Shown here: positions 23,868 to 31,657 of the stretch, piece after piece
How the letters are laid out: each line of letters opens with the position of its first letter
Numbering within the stretch: position 1 is the stretch's first letter
NCBI RefSeq assembly: GCF_033971885.1
Contig: NZ_JALBUS010000021.1
Coordinates: 1-36,219 of the forward strand
DNA length: 36,219 nucleotides
From: Absicoccus intestinalis
Lineage (GTDB): Bacteria; Bacillota_I; Bacilli_A; Erysipelotrichales; Erysipelotrichaceae
Direction of reading: 5' to 3'
The notes under the pieces: generated by a model
Database searches by the model: none
Told to the model about the DNA's origin: nothing
The model's input: the letters and a program-made list of their open reading frames with translations, nothing else
Program-made: the position numbers and the translations under genes

Positions 23868-24564
23868 ATAGACTTCCTCCTAAAGCAATTTGTGCCATGG
23901 TATCGAATGCCGTTTCGCGTTGTTGGGCCGTTGTTTCTTGATGGGTAACCAAAGAATCCGATACAGTACATAGACAAGCTGCTTTTTTACCGGTTACTTT
24001 CGCATTGTGAAAGAGGGCAAAACTTTCCATTTCTACCACTGCACATTGGTTTGCCAATGCACCAGAATCGATACCGGCCTCATAATAAAAAACATCACTG
24101 GAATGGAAACGACAAGGATGTAACCATTGATTTTGTTCGTTTGCGGCCTTTTTGAGGGCTTGGTTTATTTCTAGGGTTGGATATTGAATGCGATTCGCAT
24201 CGTGGGATTGTTGTTGGGCATAGGTCGATCGTGACCAAGCAGAATCAGCCAGGATGACATCAAATAGATCCAATGAAGGAATCAAAGCGCCACAAGAACC
24301 AATCCGAATGATCGTATCAACATCATATTGCGTATAGAGTTCATAGGAATAAATGCCAATGCTAGGCATACCCATGCCAGACCCCATGATGGAAAGGGTT
24401 TGTCCTTGATAAAGACCGGTATATCCCAGCATATTTCGCACCGTATTGAAACAATGGATATCTGTTAAATAATGCGTTGCGATATATTTGGCCCGCAATG
24501 GATCACCGGGCATAAGCACAATTTTCGCAATTTCATCTTTCTTCGCTTGATTATGAGGTGTCAT
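23860..24564 (-). CDS. deoD: Purine-nucleoside phosphorylase, DeoD type
   Basis: This enzyme splits purine (deoxy)nucleosides with phosphate into base and ribose-1-phosphate. The 234-residue protein begins MTPHNQAKKDEIAKIVLMPGDPLRAKYIA, typical of the hexameric DeoD type. It also has GYTGLYQGQTLSIMGSGMGMPS, RIGSCGAL, VVEMESFALF and the catalytic-loop CTVSDSLVT. AAGGCGG lies upstream of the ATG, and a TATTCT -10 candidate precedes it. It leads the minus-strand run deoD-FAD protein-addB-addA-permease. The divergent yitT-like gene is 65 bases away. Confidence 0.95.
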   Translation of the reverse strand: MTPHNQAKKDEIAKIVLMPGDPLRAKYIATHYLTDIHCFNTVRNMLGYTGLYQGQTLSIMGSGMGMPSIGIYSYELYTQYDVDTIIRIGSCGALIPSLDLFDVILADSAWSRSTYAQQQSHDANRIQYPTLEINQALKKAANEQNQWLHPCRFHSSDVFYYEAGIDSGALANQCAVVEMESFALFHNAKVTGKKAACLCTVSDSLVTHQETTAQQRETAFDTMAQIALGGSLYV

Positions 24565-24581
24565 GAAATCACCGCCTTAAC

Positions 24582-24610
24582 TTTAGAATACCATAAAACA
24601 ATGATATAAT
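24582..24610 (+). promoter_or_regulatory. Promoter of the YitT-rnmV-rsmA-ispE run
   Basis: TTTAGA (24582-24587), a 17-base spacer and TATAAT (24605-24610) with an extended TGa upstream form a strong promoter. The leader is very short (start near 24617) and contains AGGAAGGGG. Confidence 0.7.
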
Positions 24611-24629
24611 CTAAACACATAGGAAGGGG

Positions 24630-25496
24630 ATGACAGATGTGAAACAAGGAAAGATGATCATGTATATTCTGATTGGGAATTTCTTGGTCGCTTGTGGTAC
24701 GACTTTTTTTATTTTGCCAAACAATATTTTAAATGGTGGTACAGCCGGTGTGGCTGTTGCCTTAAAACCATTGCTTCATATTGATACGGTATGGATGACC
24801 AATGCCCTTACGATTGGTCTATATATCGTAGGTGCCATCTTTTTAGGGAAGCGATTTGCGATGCGTTCCTTGATCTCCACGATCTGTTATCCGATTTTTA
24901 TTATTTTGTTGAGTAAGTATGCAGATACCTTGCCTCGATCAACTTTCATCATGCCCGCTTATTTAGCTTCCATCTATTCCGGTGTCTTGTTGGGGGTTGG
25001 CCTGGGCTTGGTCTTTCGGGTCGAAGCCAGTACCGGAGGGATGGATGTACCCGCATTGATCTTGCACAAATATACCCAATTATCGAGTGGTGATGCAGTG
25101 ATGATCGTGGATATTGCGACGGTGGCCTTAGGCATCTATACCTATGGCTTGGTGCCTGCCTTGATTGGGATCATGTCTGTTTATATTTCTGGGGCTGCAA
25201 TCAATAAAACGATGACGTTGCGATCACAAGCTGCAAAAAATGTGATGATCATTTCCGATTTTTGGCAAGATATCAACGAAGTTTTGTTGGAAGAAGTCGA
25301 TCGTGGCGTAACGATCCTCAAAGGACAGGGCGGATATACGGGAAGCCAACGACCCGTTTTGATGTGTGTGATCAACCAGAAACAATATCCAAAATTGGAA
25401 CAAGCCGTTTTACATATCGATCCACATGCGTTTATCATCGTCAATGATGTGCAAGAAGTGAAGGGATATGGATTTAGTTATGAAGAAAATTCGTGA
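24630..25496 (+). CDS. YitT/DUF161 family membrane protein with C-terminal DUF2179 domain
   Basis: This 288-residue protein has five or six membrane helices in the first 200 residues, starting with the family signature FLVACGTTFFILPNNILNGGTAG. A soluble C-terminal domain at about 210-285 (RGVTILKGQGGYTGSQRPVLMCVINQKQYPKLEQAV) is of the DUF2179 type. Transport or sensing is presumed for the family, but no substrate is known. The ATG at 24630 lies very close to AGGAAGGGG; a GTG at 24639 has better spacing and may be the true start. Its end overlaps rnmV. Confidence 0.87.
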   Translation: MTDVKQGKMIMYILIGNFLVACGTTFFILPNNILNGGTAGVAVALKPLLHIDTVWMTNALTIGLYIVGAIFLGKRFAMRSLISTICYPIFIILLSKYADTLPRSTFIMPAYLASIYSGVLLGVGLGLVFRVEASTGGMDVPALILHKYTQLSSGDAVMIVDIATVALGIYTYGLVPALIGIMSVYISGAAINKTMTLRSQAAKNVMIISDFWQDINEVLLEEVDRGVTILKGQGGYTGSQRPVLMCVINQKQYPKLEQAVLHIDPHAFIIVNDVQEVKGYGFSYEENS

Positions 25497-26004
25497 AATC
25501 ATTGTCGTCGAAGGAAAAAATGATACAAATACTCTGCAATCTTATTTTGAATGCGATACCATTGAAACAGGTGGAGATCAAATCGTATCAACAACGATCG
25601 ATCGGATCAAAGAAGCGCAAAAAGTACGCGGCGTGATTATTTTTACGGATCCCGATTCACCGGGAGAGCATATTCGACGTTGGATCAATGAACAAGTGCC
25701 TGGATGTAAAAATGCGTTTATCCCCAAAGATCAGGCAAAGACCCCGAAAAAAGTAGGGGTCGAACATGCGAATGGCCAAGCTTTGTGGATAGCCCTCTCG
25801 CATTGTGTGACTTTTGAAGAAGATGTGCATACCTTAGCCTGGCAAGATTTTATTGATCTCGGTCTAGTGGGGGATCAATCGTATCGTAATGCGGTTTGCG
25901 CAGCCTTTCACATTGGTCCTTGTAATGGCAAGACGTGTTTTAAACGGTTGAATGCGATGCATGTGACCAAAGCGCAAATAGAAAGGATAATGAAACATGA
26001 ATGA
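25480..26004 (+). CDS. rnmV: Ribonuclease M5
   Basis: RNase M5 matures 5S rRNA precursor in low-GC Gram-positives. The 174-residue protein is a Toprim-domain enzyme: IREIIVVEGKNDT at 4-16 with Glu11, and IIFTDPDSPGEHIRR with the Asp57/Asp59 pair. It keeps the C-terminal domain NAVCAAFHIGPCNGKTCFKRLN. The ATG at 25480 gives the usual MKKIREI start; an in-frame ATG at 25468 is possible. It overlaps the YitT-like gene by 17 bases and rsmA by eight, in the same order as in Bacillus. Confidence 0.95.
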   Translation: MKKIREIIVVEGKNDTNTLQSYFECDTIETGGDQIVSTTIDRIKEAQKVRGVIIFTDPDSPGEHIRRWINEQVPGCKNAFIPKDQAKTPKKVGVEHANGQALWIALSHCVTFEEDVHTLAWQDFIDLGLVGDQSYRNAVCAAFHIGPCNGKTCFKRLNAMHVTKAQIERIMKHE

Positions 26005-26896
26005 TCCCATTGCGACCATCAAGAAGACCAGGGCGATCCAAGAGAAATATCAAGTTTTCACCAAAAAAGTATATGGTCAAAATTTCATCATTGAACCACG
26101 CATCGTGGAAAAAATTGCCGATGCAGCCATTGCCGATCCGAAGGAACTCGTCATCGAGATTGGTCCGGGTATTGGCGCTTTGACCCAACAGTTATGTGCT
26201 CGTGCTCAACGTGTGATTGCGTATGAAATTGATCCCCGTATGCCCGAAATATTGACCAATGAGATCAATAGTCCCCATTTGGATGTGATCCTACAAGATT
26301 TTTTAAATGTGGATGTGGATGAAGAAATCAAAAAATATCGTAAGGATGATCAACCGGTTGTCTTTGCATCCAATTTGCCCTACTACATCACAACACCTAT
26401 TTTATTTCAATTGTTCGAAGCGAAAGAACCGATTGAACGCATAACGGTCATGATGCAAAAAGAAGTCGGTCAACGTTTTATGGCCCAACCATCGGATAAA
26501 GAATACAATGCCTTGAGTGTCATTTGGCAATATAAATGCGATTGTCATAAAGTGATGGATGTATCGCGACATGTATTTTGGCCCAGTCCCAATGTGGATT
26601 CGGTCGTCCTACAATTTAATTTTCACCATCGATATCATCTTCCACATGAAAGCATTTTTCTTTCTATGGTAAAAGGATGTTTTGTACAACGACGAAAAAC
26701 GATATATAATAATCTTCAAAGTTACTTAAACGATAAAGAATTGGCAAAAACATGTTTAGAAAATGCGGGGATTGCCTTACACACACGCGCACAACAATGT
26801 GCATTGAAAGATTTTATTCGACTCTATGAGGTAAATTATGAAAGTATATGCGCCAGCCAAAGTGAATCTAGCTCTGGATGTGATTGGAAAAAATAA
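25997..26896 (+). CDS. rsmA: 16S rRNA (adenine1518-N6/adenine1519-N6)-dimethyltransferase
   Basis: RsmA (KsgA) dimethylates the two adjacent adenines near the 3' end of 16S rRNA late in 30S assembly. The 299-residue protein has GQNFIIEP at 27-34, SAM motif EIGPGIGAL at 54-62, and the catalytic NLPYYITTP near 124. The C-terminal domain ends with QCALKDFIRLYE. The last 25 or so residues (after LYE) are Ser-rich and are encoded in the 59 bases overlapping ispE. They look like an extension created when an earlier stop was lost. Confidence 0.95.
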   Translation: MNDPIATIKKTRAIQEKYQVFTKKVYGQNFIIEPRIVEKIADAAIADPKELVIEIGPGIGALTQQLCARAQRVIAYEIDPRMPEILTNEINSPHLDVILQDFLNVDVDEEIKKYRKDDQPVVFASNLPYYITTPILFQLFEAKEPIERITVMMQKEVGQRFMAQPSDKEYNALSVIWQYKCDCHKVMDVSRHVFWPSPNVDSVVLQFNFHHRYHLPHESIFLSMVKGCFVQRRKTIYNNLQSYLNDKELAKTCLENAGIALHTRAQQCALKDFIRLYEVNYESICASQSESSSGCDWKK

Positions 26897-27659
26897 ACAG
26901 GGATATCATGATCTGGATATGATCATGGCGCCTGTATCCTTATACAATATTGTGGATATCACCCAAGCATCCCATACGCGGATCACTTGTACCAATGGAT
27001 TGATTCCCGATGATAATGCAACCAAAAAAATGGTCCAAGTCTTGAAGGATCGTTATGATATATCGGATTATGACATTTCGATTGAAGAACATATTCCGAT
27101 GCAAGCAGGTCTTGCGGGAGCGAGTGCGAATGCCGCCGCCGTCTTAAAAGCCATCAATGATATTGATGGTCTCCAATTATCGATTGAGGAAATGATTGCC
27201 TTAGGCAAACTGGTTGGTGCCGATGTGCCTTTTTGTGTTGTGAACAAATATGCACGGGTCCAAGGCATTGGTGAGAAAATACGCAAGATGGCCTGTGATT
27301 GGAAATTTCCGATTTTATTGGTGAAACCGGAACAAGGCGTATCCACTCCAGAAGCTTTTGCGACATGGCATTTATTGGAGCCCTTACATCCGAATTTGGA
27401 TATTTTAGAAAAGGCTTTGGTGGATCAAGACTTACTCTTTTATGTGAAACATATGGAAAATGCGTTGCAGCCAGCTGCTTTTCAATTGGTTCCTGCCTTA
27501 AAAGATCTTAAAAAAGAAATGGAAACCTTTGAACTTTGTGTCATGATGACCGGTTCTGGATCGACCATGATGGGATTTGGCAGCAAAGAAAACTTGGTCT
27601 TAGCACAAAAAGAATTGGCAAAAAAATATCCGTTTGTCAAGATCGTGACGGTAGGATAG
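26838..27659 (+). CDS. ispE: 4-diphosphocytidyl-2-C-methyl-D-erythritol kinase
   Basis: IspE is the GHMP kinase of the MEP isoprenoid pathway and supports undecaprenyl phosphate supply. The 273-residue protein has YAPAKVNLALDV with the catalytic Lys8, the ATP-binding loop MQAGLAGASANAAA (the family usually has GLGGGSSDAAA), GADVPFC with the catalytic Asp, and the GHMP C-terminal motif MTGSGSTMMGFG. The Asn in SANAAA in place of the more common Asp is unusual but sits in the phosphate-loop flank, so activity is still likely. GAGGT precedes the ATG inside rsmA. Confidence 0.93.
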   Translation: MKVYAPAKVNLALDVIGKNKQGYHDLDMIMAPVSLYNIVDITQASHTRITCTNGLIPDDNATKKMVQVLKDRYDISDYDISIEEHIPMQAGLAGASANAAAVLKAINDIDGLQLSIEEMIALGKLVGADVPFCVVNKYARVQGIGEKIRKMACDWKFPILLVKPEQGVSTPEAFATWHLLEPLHPNLDILEKALVDQDLLFYVKHMENALQPAAFQLVPALKDLKKEMETFELCVMMTGSGSTMMGFGSKENLVLAQKELAKKYPFVKIVTVG

Positions 27660-27668
27660 GTGTTGGAT

Positions 27669-27878
27669 ATGACATATGCATTTTTACGATATTTTGTATT
27701 TATTCTATGTTTTGGCTTGAGCTTTTATGCCTTAAGCGGGATGCAATTTGATAAATTTTGTTCAGTAAAAGAGCCACGCAAAGCGGTGGTATTGCTTTTC
27801 TTATTGTCTTTTGTGTTGGCTTATTTAGAAAGTGAAGCTGTCTTACAATTGACAATTTATAATGGATTTGGAGGATGA
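27669..27878 (+). CDS. DUF1146 family small membrane protein (YwzB-like)
   Basis: This 69-residue protein has two predicted membrane helices (about 4-20 and 36-55) separated by a short basic loop (FDKFCSVKEPRKA). That is the layout of DUF1146 proteins such as B. subtilis YwzB, which lies near mbl. The ATG at 27669 has TAGGATAGG at a suitable distance; a GTG at 27660 would overlap it. It ends inside the ribosome-binding site of the MreB-like gene, so the two are co-translated. The function is unknown, but its position suggests envelope or shape-related work. Confidence 0.75.
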   Translation: MTYAFLRYFVFILCFGLSFYALSGMQFDKFCSVKEPRKAVVLLFLLSFVLAYLESEAVLQLTIYNGFGG

Positions 27879-27883
27879 TGAAG

Positions 27884-28798
27884 ATGTTTGATCACTGGTA
27901 TGCGATGGATCTTGGTGGCACCACATGCCGTTTCTTTGATTTTGTGAAAGAGGAAACTGTTTCGTTTCCGTCTTGTATCGCAACCAAAGACGACCAAATC
28001 ATCGCAATTGGAAAAGAAGCGCTTTCCCATGCTTATACAGATACCATCAAATACCCTTTTGATCATGGTCAATTGTATACTTCGATCACCCCATTGGTGA
28101 AAGCTGGCCTGGATCAGTTGGGTGCTAGTCATAGTCTTTTGCATCCTTCTGCACTGGTTGTCGTACCCACCGATGCGACCGATGATCAATTGGATGTATG
28201 GCAAACCCAGATCTTAGCGGCTGGCATTCAAAAGATCTCGTTTTTGAATGTCATGGATGCCCTACAAACGGAAGAGCCAACCATGATCATACATGCAGGA
28301 CATACCTATACCGAAATGGGTATCTATGCCCATCAACAACAATTTACGCATCAAACCATCTATTTTGCGGGGAAACAAATCGAGGAAACGATCATCCAGG
28401 ATATTCAAAAGAAATATGGTTGTTCCATTACGATCGAGGATGCGCATGCTTTGAAAGAAGCGGCCAGTGAAGCATTATGGAAAGGTAAAAATGCGCGGTT
28501 GCGTTGTAACGCCAAAAATGCGCAGGGACAATATGGTTTGATCGAAGTGCGGGCTTTGGATTTGTGGCCTTGTATGAAAAGTGTCATTGATCAAATCATG
28601 TTGTGGTCAAAACAGTGTTTAGAAAAAGTATCTGTGGATCTTAAAGAAAGCATTCATAAAAATGGCATCTTATTGAGTGGAGGGTTGGCGTATTGTTTTG
28701 GACTTCGTCAAACCTTGGAACAAGCATTGAACGATCCTGTGATCGTTACGCAAACCCCGGATATGGATCTTATGGAAAATATGAAAGGGTGGAAATAG
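27884..28798 (+). CDS. Divergent MreB/Mbl-like actin-fold protein
   Basis: The 304-residue protein follows MreB segment by segment. MDLGGTTCRFFD (8-19) matches phosphate loop 1. DDQIIAIGKEAL corresponds to the MreB VLAVGEEA strand, and LVVVPTDATDDQ to the ICVPSG strand. FAGKQIEETIIQDIQKKYG (161-179) corresponds to the GDxMDEAIIxYI helix, and NGILLSGGLAYCFGL (260-274) to the adenosine motif. Phosphate loop 2 is changed (IIHAGHTYTEMGI at 135-147 in place of DIGGGTTEVAV) and the catalytic EEP segment is lost (FLNVMDALQ). It may bind ATP poorly or not at all. The start at 27884 is set by GGAGG nine bases upstream. It lies between DUF1146 and tagO. Confidence 0.78.
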   Translation: MFDHWYAMDLGGTTCRFFDFVKEETVSFPSCIATKDDQIIAIGKEALSHAYTDTIKYPFDHGQLYTSITPLVKAGLDQLGASHSLLHPSALVVVPTDATDDQLDVWQTQILAAGIQKISFLNVMDALQTEEPTMIIHAGHTYTEMGIYAHQQQFTHQTIYFAGKQIEETIIQDIQKKYGCSITIEDAHALKEAASEALWKGKNARLRCNAKNAQGQYGLIEVRALDLWPCMKSVIDQIMLWSKQCLEKVSVDLKESIHKNGILLSGGLAYCFGLRQTLEQALNDPVIVTQTPDMDLMENMKGWK

Positions 28799-28799
28799 T

Positions 28800-29861
28800 G
28801 TGAATTGGAGCATGATCGTCATCCCTTTTTTGATTTCCTGTGGATTGACGCCATTGATCAAAACGTATTCGATATGGGCCAAGGCCTATGCGAAAGAAAA
28901 TAATCGAACGGTCCATCATGGAATCATTTCCCGAATTGGGGGGATCGCGATATATTGTGCTTTTTTGATCACGGTCACTATCACCATGAATCCCGATCAA
29001 GCTTTGATGGGCATCATCTATGGTGGAAGCATCCTGTTTTTTACCGGATTGGTGGATGATCTGATCGATATTCGGCCACCTGTCAAATTATTTTTTCAAT
29101 TGGTGGCAGCCATCGTATTGATCATCAATGGTGTAAGTGTCGATGTGATCCATTTACCCTTTGGCATCGTAATCAACAATGCGATTATTTCCACTGTATT
29201 TACCATCATTTGGGTGGCAGGTATCACCAATTCCATCAATTTGATCGATGGCCTAGACGGTTTGGCTGGCGGCATGTCAGTGATCATGTTGGTTGTCATT
29301 GCTTCTATGGCATGGATGGAACGACGTTTGGATGTAGCCATGTTGTCGTTTATCTTAGCAGCCAGTACCGGTGGCTTTTTGATTTATAATGCACATCCAG
29401 CCAGTATTTTTATGGGCGATTGTGGCTCTTTATTTTTGGGCTTTATGATTTCTGCCATCTCTTTATTAGGCTTTAAAGGCTCGACCATTGTGACATTGGC
29501 CTTGCCTATGTTGTTGTTGATGATCCCCATCATTGATACCCTCAGTGCAATCTTACGACGTACAATCAAAGGAATGAAATTCATGCAGGCGGATAAAAGT
29601 CATATTCATCATTTATTGATGGCACAATTTGGTCATACCAAAACGGTCATCATCATGTGTGGCTTGACGGCTTTGTTTGGAATGTGTGCCTATGTATATT
29701 TATTCAACACCAAAATCGGTTTTGCGGTCATGTTGTTTTTATTGTTAGGCGTGGAGATCTTTATCGAAAAGAGTGCGATGATTTCGGAGCATTTTCATCC
29801 TTTAATGAGTTTATATGATAAAATTCGTAAAAAATTGAAATTTTCTCGTGAATCTTCATGA
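28800..29861 (+). CDS. tagO: MraY/WecA/TagO-family undecaprenyl-phosphate glycosyl-1-phosphate transferase
   Basis: This integral membrane enzyme transfers a sugar-1-phosphate, probably GlcNAc-1-phosphate from UDP-GlcNAc, onto undecaprenyl phosphate to start wall teichoic acid or other surface glycans. The 353-residue protein has 10-11 membrane helices, VDDLIDIRPPVKL (Asp86, Asp87), NLIDGLDGLAGG at 147-158, IFMGDCGSLFLGF, and KSHIHHLL (HIHH near 268). The HIHH and LDGLAGG forms place it with TagO/WecA rather than MraY. The GTG start lies one base after the MreB-like stop, with GGGTGG upstream. It is the first committed user of UDP-GlcNAc in this window. Confidence 0.88.
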   Translation: MNWSMIVIPFLISCGLTPLIKTYSIWAKAYAKENNRTVHHGIISRIGGIAIYCAFLITVTITMNPDQALMGIIYGGSILFFTGLVDDLIDIRPPVKLFFQLVAAIVLIINGVSVDVIHLPFGIVINNAIISTVFTIIWVAGITNSINLIDGLDGLAGGMSVIMLVVIASMAWMERRLDVAMLSFILAASTGGFLIYNAHPASIFMGDCGSLFLGFMISAISLLGFKGSTIVTLALPMLLLMIPIIDTLSAILRRTIKGMKFMQADKSHIHHLLMAQFGHTKTVIIMCGLTALFGMCAYVYLFNTKIGFAVMLFLLLGVEIFIEKSAMISEHFHPLMSLYDKIRKKLKFSRESS

Positions 29862-29892
29862 TATCTTCACTTTCCTTTGATTGAATAGGCAT

Positions 29893-30411
29893 ATGCAAGC
29901 AAAGGATTGGTTGGTTTCCAAACGATATGATCAGTTGGATGAATTGTGGAAAGAAGCGCAAGCACGCGAAAAAGAAATGTTAGAAACATTGTCTTCGCAA
30001 GAAGCGTATGCGTATTTGGTTTCAAAACTCAATTGGTGTGATCGCAAACAAATTTCCAGTTGTCTTGAATTAGGGGTACATATTCGCATTGGCGATATTT
30101 GTTTTGTGGAATATGGATCGGCTTATTTATGTGAGATTGGGTATCAACATTTTGGTTTGATCTTATCGATCGTGCATCATAAAGCTTTGATCGTACCCAT
30201 CAGTGGAAGTGAATCGGCGTATCGACATGCCATGCATAAAAAACATGTCATGCGCTTGGGGCGCGTACCAGGAATGAATAAGGTTTCGGTCTTGTATCTG
30301 AATGATGCGAAATGGATCAATACGGTTCGCATCATTGATGTCAAAGCCCATTTAGATAGTGATTCTTCTTTGTTTATGGAAATTAATAAAAGGATCAAAG
30401 AAATGTTGTAA
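29893..30411 (+). CDS. PemK/MazF-like protein with N-terminal helical extension, no antitoxin gene
   Basis: Residues about 64-155 of this 172-residue protein match the PemK/MazF fold: IRIGDICFVEYGSAYLCEIGYQHFGLILS, KALIVPISGS, and KVSVLYLNDAKWINTVRI. The first 60 residues form a charged helical extension absent from classic MazF. The Arg that follows GG in MazF is replaced (EIGYQHFG), so ribonuclease activity is doubtful. No small antitoxin gene lies on either side; the neighbours are tagO and tilS. The ATG at 29893 is taken; an in-frame TTG at 29881 is possible. There is no clear Shine-Dalgarno site. Confidence 0.7.
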   Translation: MQAKDWLVSKRYDQLDELWKEAQAREKEMLETLSSQEAYAYLVSKLNWCDRKQISSCLELGVHIRIGDICFVEYGSAYLCEIGYQHFGLILSIVHHKALIVPISGSESAYRHAMHKKHVMRLGRVPGMNKVSVLYLNDAKWINTVRIIDVKAHLDSDSSLFMEINKRIKEML

Positions 30412-30460
30412 GTGGAAAATCTGTGGGATTTGATATCTTTCTTTATTGGGGTGAAGGGTT

Positions 30461-30466
30461 TAAAAT
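30461..30466 (+). promoter_or_regulatory. Putative -10 element, leaderless tilS transcript
   Basis: TAAAAT is followed by the six bases CTACTT and the tilS ATG. The nearest purine-rich site (GAAGGG) ends 14 bases before the ATG, too far to act as a normal ribosome-binding site. The -35 region is poor. Confidence 0.45.
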
Positions 30467-30472
30467 CTACTT

Positions 30473-31657
30473 ATGAAAATTATCGTAGCATGTTCGGGTG
30501 GACCGGACAGTATGGCTTTATTGGATCAATTGCGAAAGAAGGAATATGCGATCTGTGTCGCCCATGTCAATTATCATCAACGTCCAAGTGCCAATCGGGA
30601 TGAGATGATCGTGAAAACTTATTGTGATCAATATCATTTGGCATTTCGTTCTATAGCGCCCAAATGGACACATCATGGTAACTTTCAGGCATGGGCTCGA
30701 CAAGTTCGTTATGACTTCTTTTTTTCTTATGCGAAAGAAATGGAAACGACCGATATTTATATTGCCCATCAGTTGGATGATGTATTAGAAACTTATATTT
30801 TTCAAAAGCAGCATCATCGCATTCCCCAAACCTATGGATTGGCTTCGGTCTCGTATCAACATGGATTTCGTATTCTTCGACCGTTGTTGTCCTATACAAA
30901 GGCGGAGCTGCAACAATATTGTGATGAAAACCATGTTCCTTATGGCATCGATGAATCCAATTTGACCGATCATTATACACGAAATGTTATTCGTCATCAT
31001 GTATTGGATGGTTATACCCCTACGCAAAAACAAGCCTTGCTGCAAGAAATCCATAAGCAAAATGAACAGTTATCCAAAAAACGGATATGGGCCAAGCAAC
31101 AATTGGCTTCTTTGGATTGGTTAGAAGATCCGCAAGCTTGGTTCATTTTAGATGTGTATTTATATGAACACACAAATAAGCACTACGCAAAAAGCTTTTT
31201 GGACGATATGGTCAAACAGTTGCATGCACCCTGTGTGATCGATCTAGGGGATCATGAATTGGAACGATGGCAAGATCAATTGTATTGTATGAAAAAAGAA
31301 ACCTTTGAACCCGTCCAATTGCATCAATTGAAATATGGTGATTTTAAAGGGTTTGCCTTGAATACATCCGGCACGACCATGGAGGCTGTTACCATCGCAC
31401 CATCTGATTTTCCCATCACGATTCGTTTAGTGCAGCCAGGCGATCATATCCAGATGCGATTTGGGACCAAAAAGGTTTCACGGTTTTTTGTGGATCGTAA
31501 AGTTCCTCGATTGGTTCGAAAACGTTGGTTGATCATTGAAAATTGTCAGAAACAAGTGATTTTTGTGCCAAAAATGGGATGTGATCGAAATCATTATAGT
31601 GCCAAACCAAATGTGTTTATGGTACAATATACTCTACTTAAGGAGAATGCGAAATGA
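30473..31657 (+). CDS. tilS: tRNA(Ile)-lysidine synthase
   Basis: TilS converts the wobble C34 of the CAU-anticodon tRNA-Ile into lysidine, switching its reading from AUG to AUA. The 394-residue protein has the N-type ATP-pyrophosphatase loop SGGPDS at 8-13, followed by IAHQLDDVLET and an R-x-N-V-I-R-H segment (TRNVIRHHV). A C-terminal domain ends with the TilS_C-like LVRKRWLIIENCQKQVIFVPKMG. It overlaps hpt by four bases. The tilS-hpt-ftsH order is conserved with Bacillus. Confidence 0.95.
   Translation: MKIIVACSGGPDSMALLDQLRKKEYAICVAHVNYHQRPSANRDEMIVKTYCDQYHLAFRSIAPKWTHHGNFQAWARQVRYDFFFSYAKEMETTDIYIAHQLDDVLETYIFQKQHHRIPQTYGLASVSYQHGFRILRPLLSYTKAELQQYCDENHVPYGIDESNLTDHYTRNVIRHHVLDGYTPTQKQALLQEIHKQNEQLSKKRIWAKQQLASLDWLEDPQAWFILDVYLYEHTNKHYAKSFLDDMVKQLHAPCVIDLGDHELERWQDQLYCMKKETFEPVQLHQLKYGDFKGFALNTSGTTMEAVTIAPSDFPITIRLVQPGDHIQMRFGTKKVSRFFVDRKVPRLVRKRWLIIENCQKQVIFVPKMGCDRNHYSAKPNVFMVQYTLLKENAK

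Noticed and set aside
30412..30472. Antitoxin gene partner for the PemK/MazF-like protein.
   Set aside because: The 61-base gap before tilS and the 31-base gap after tagO hold no open frame able to encode an antitoxin.
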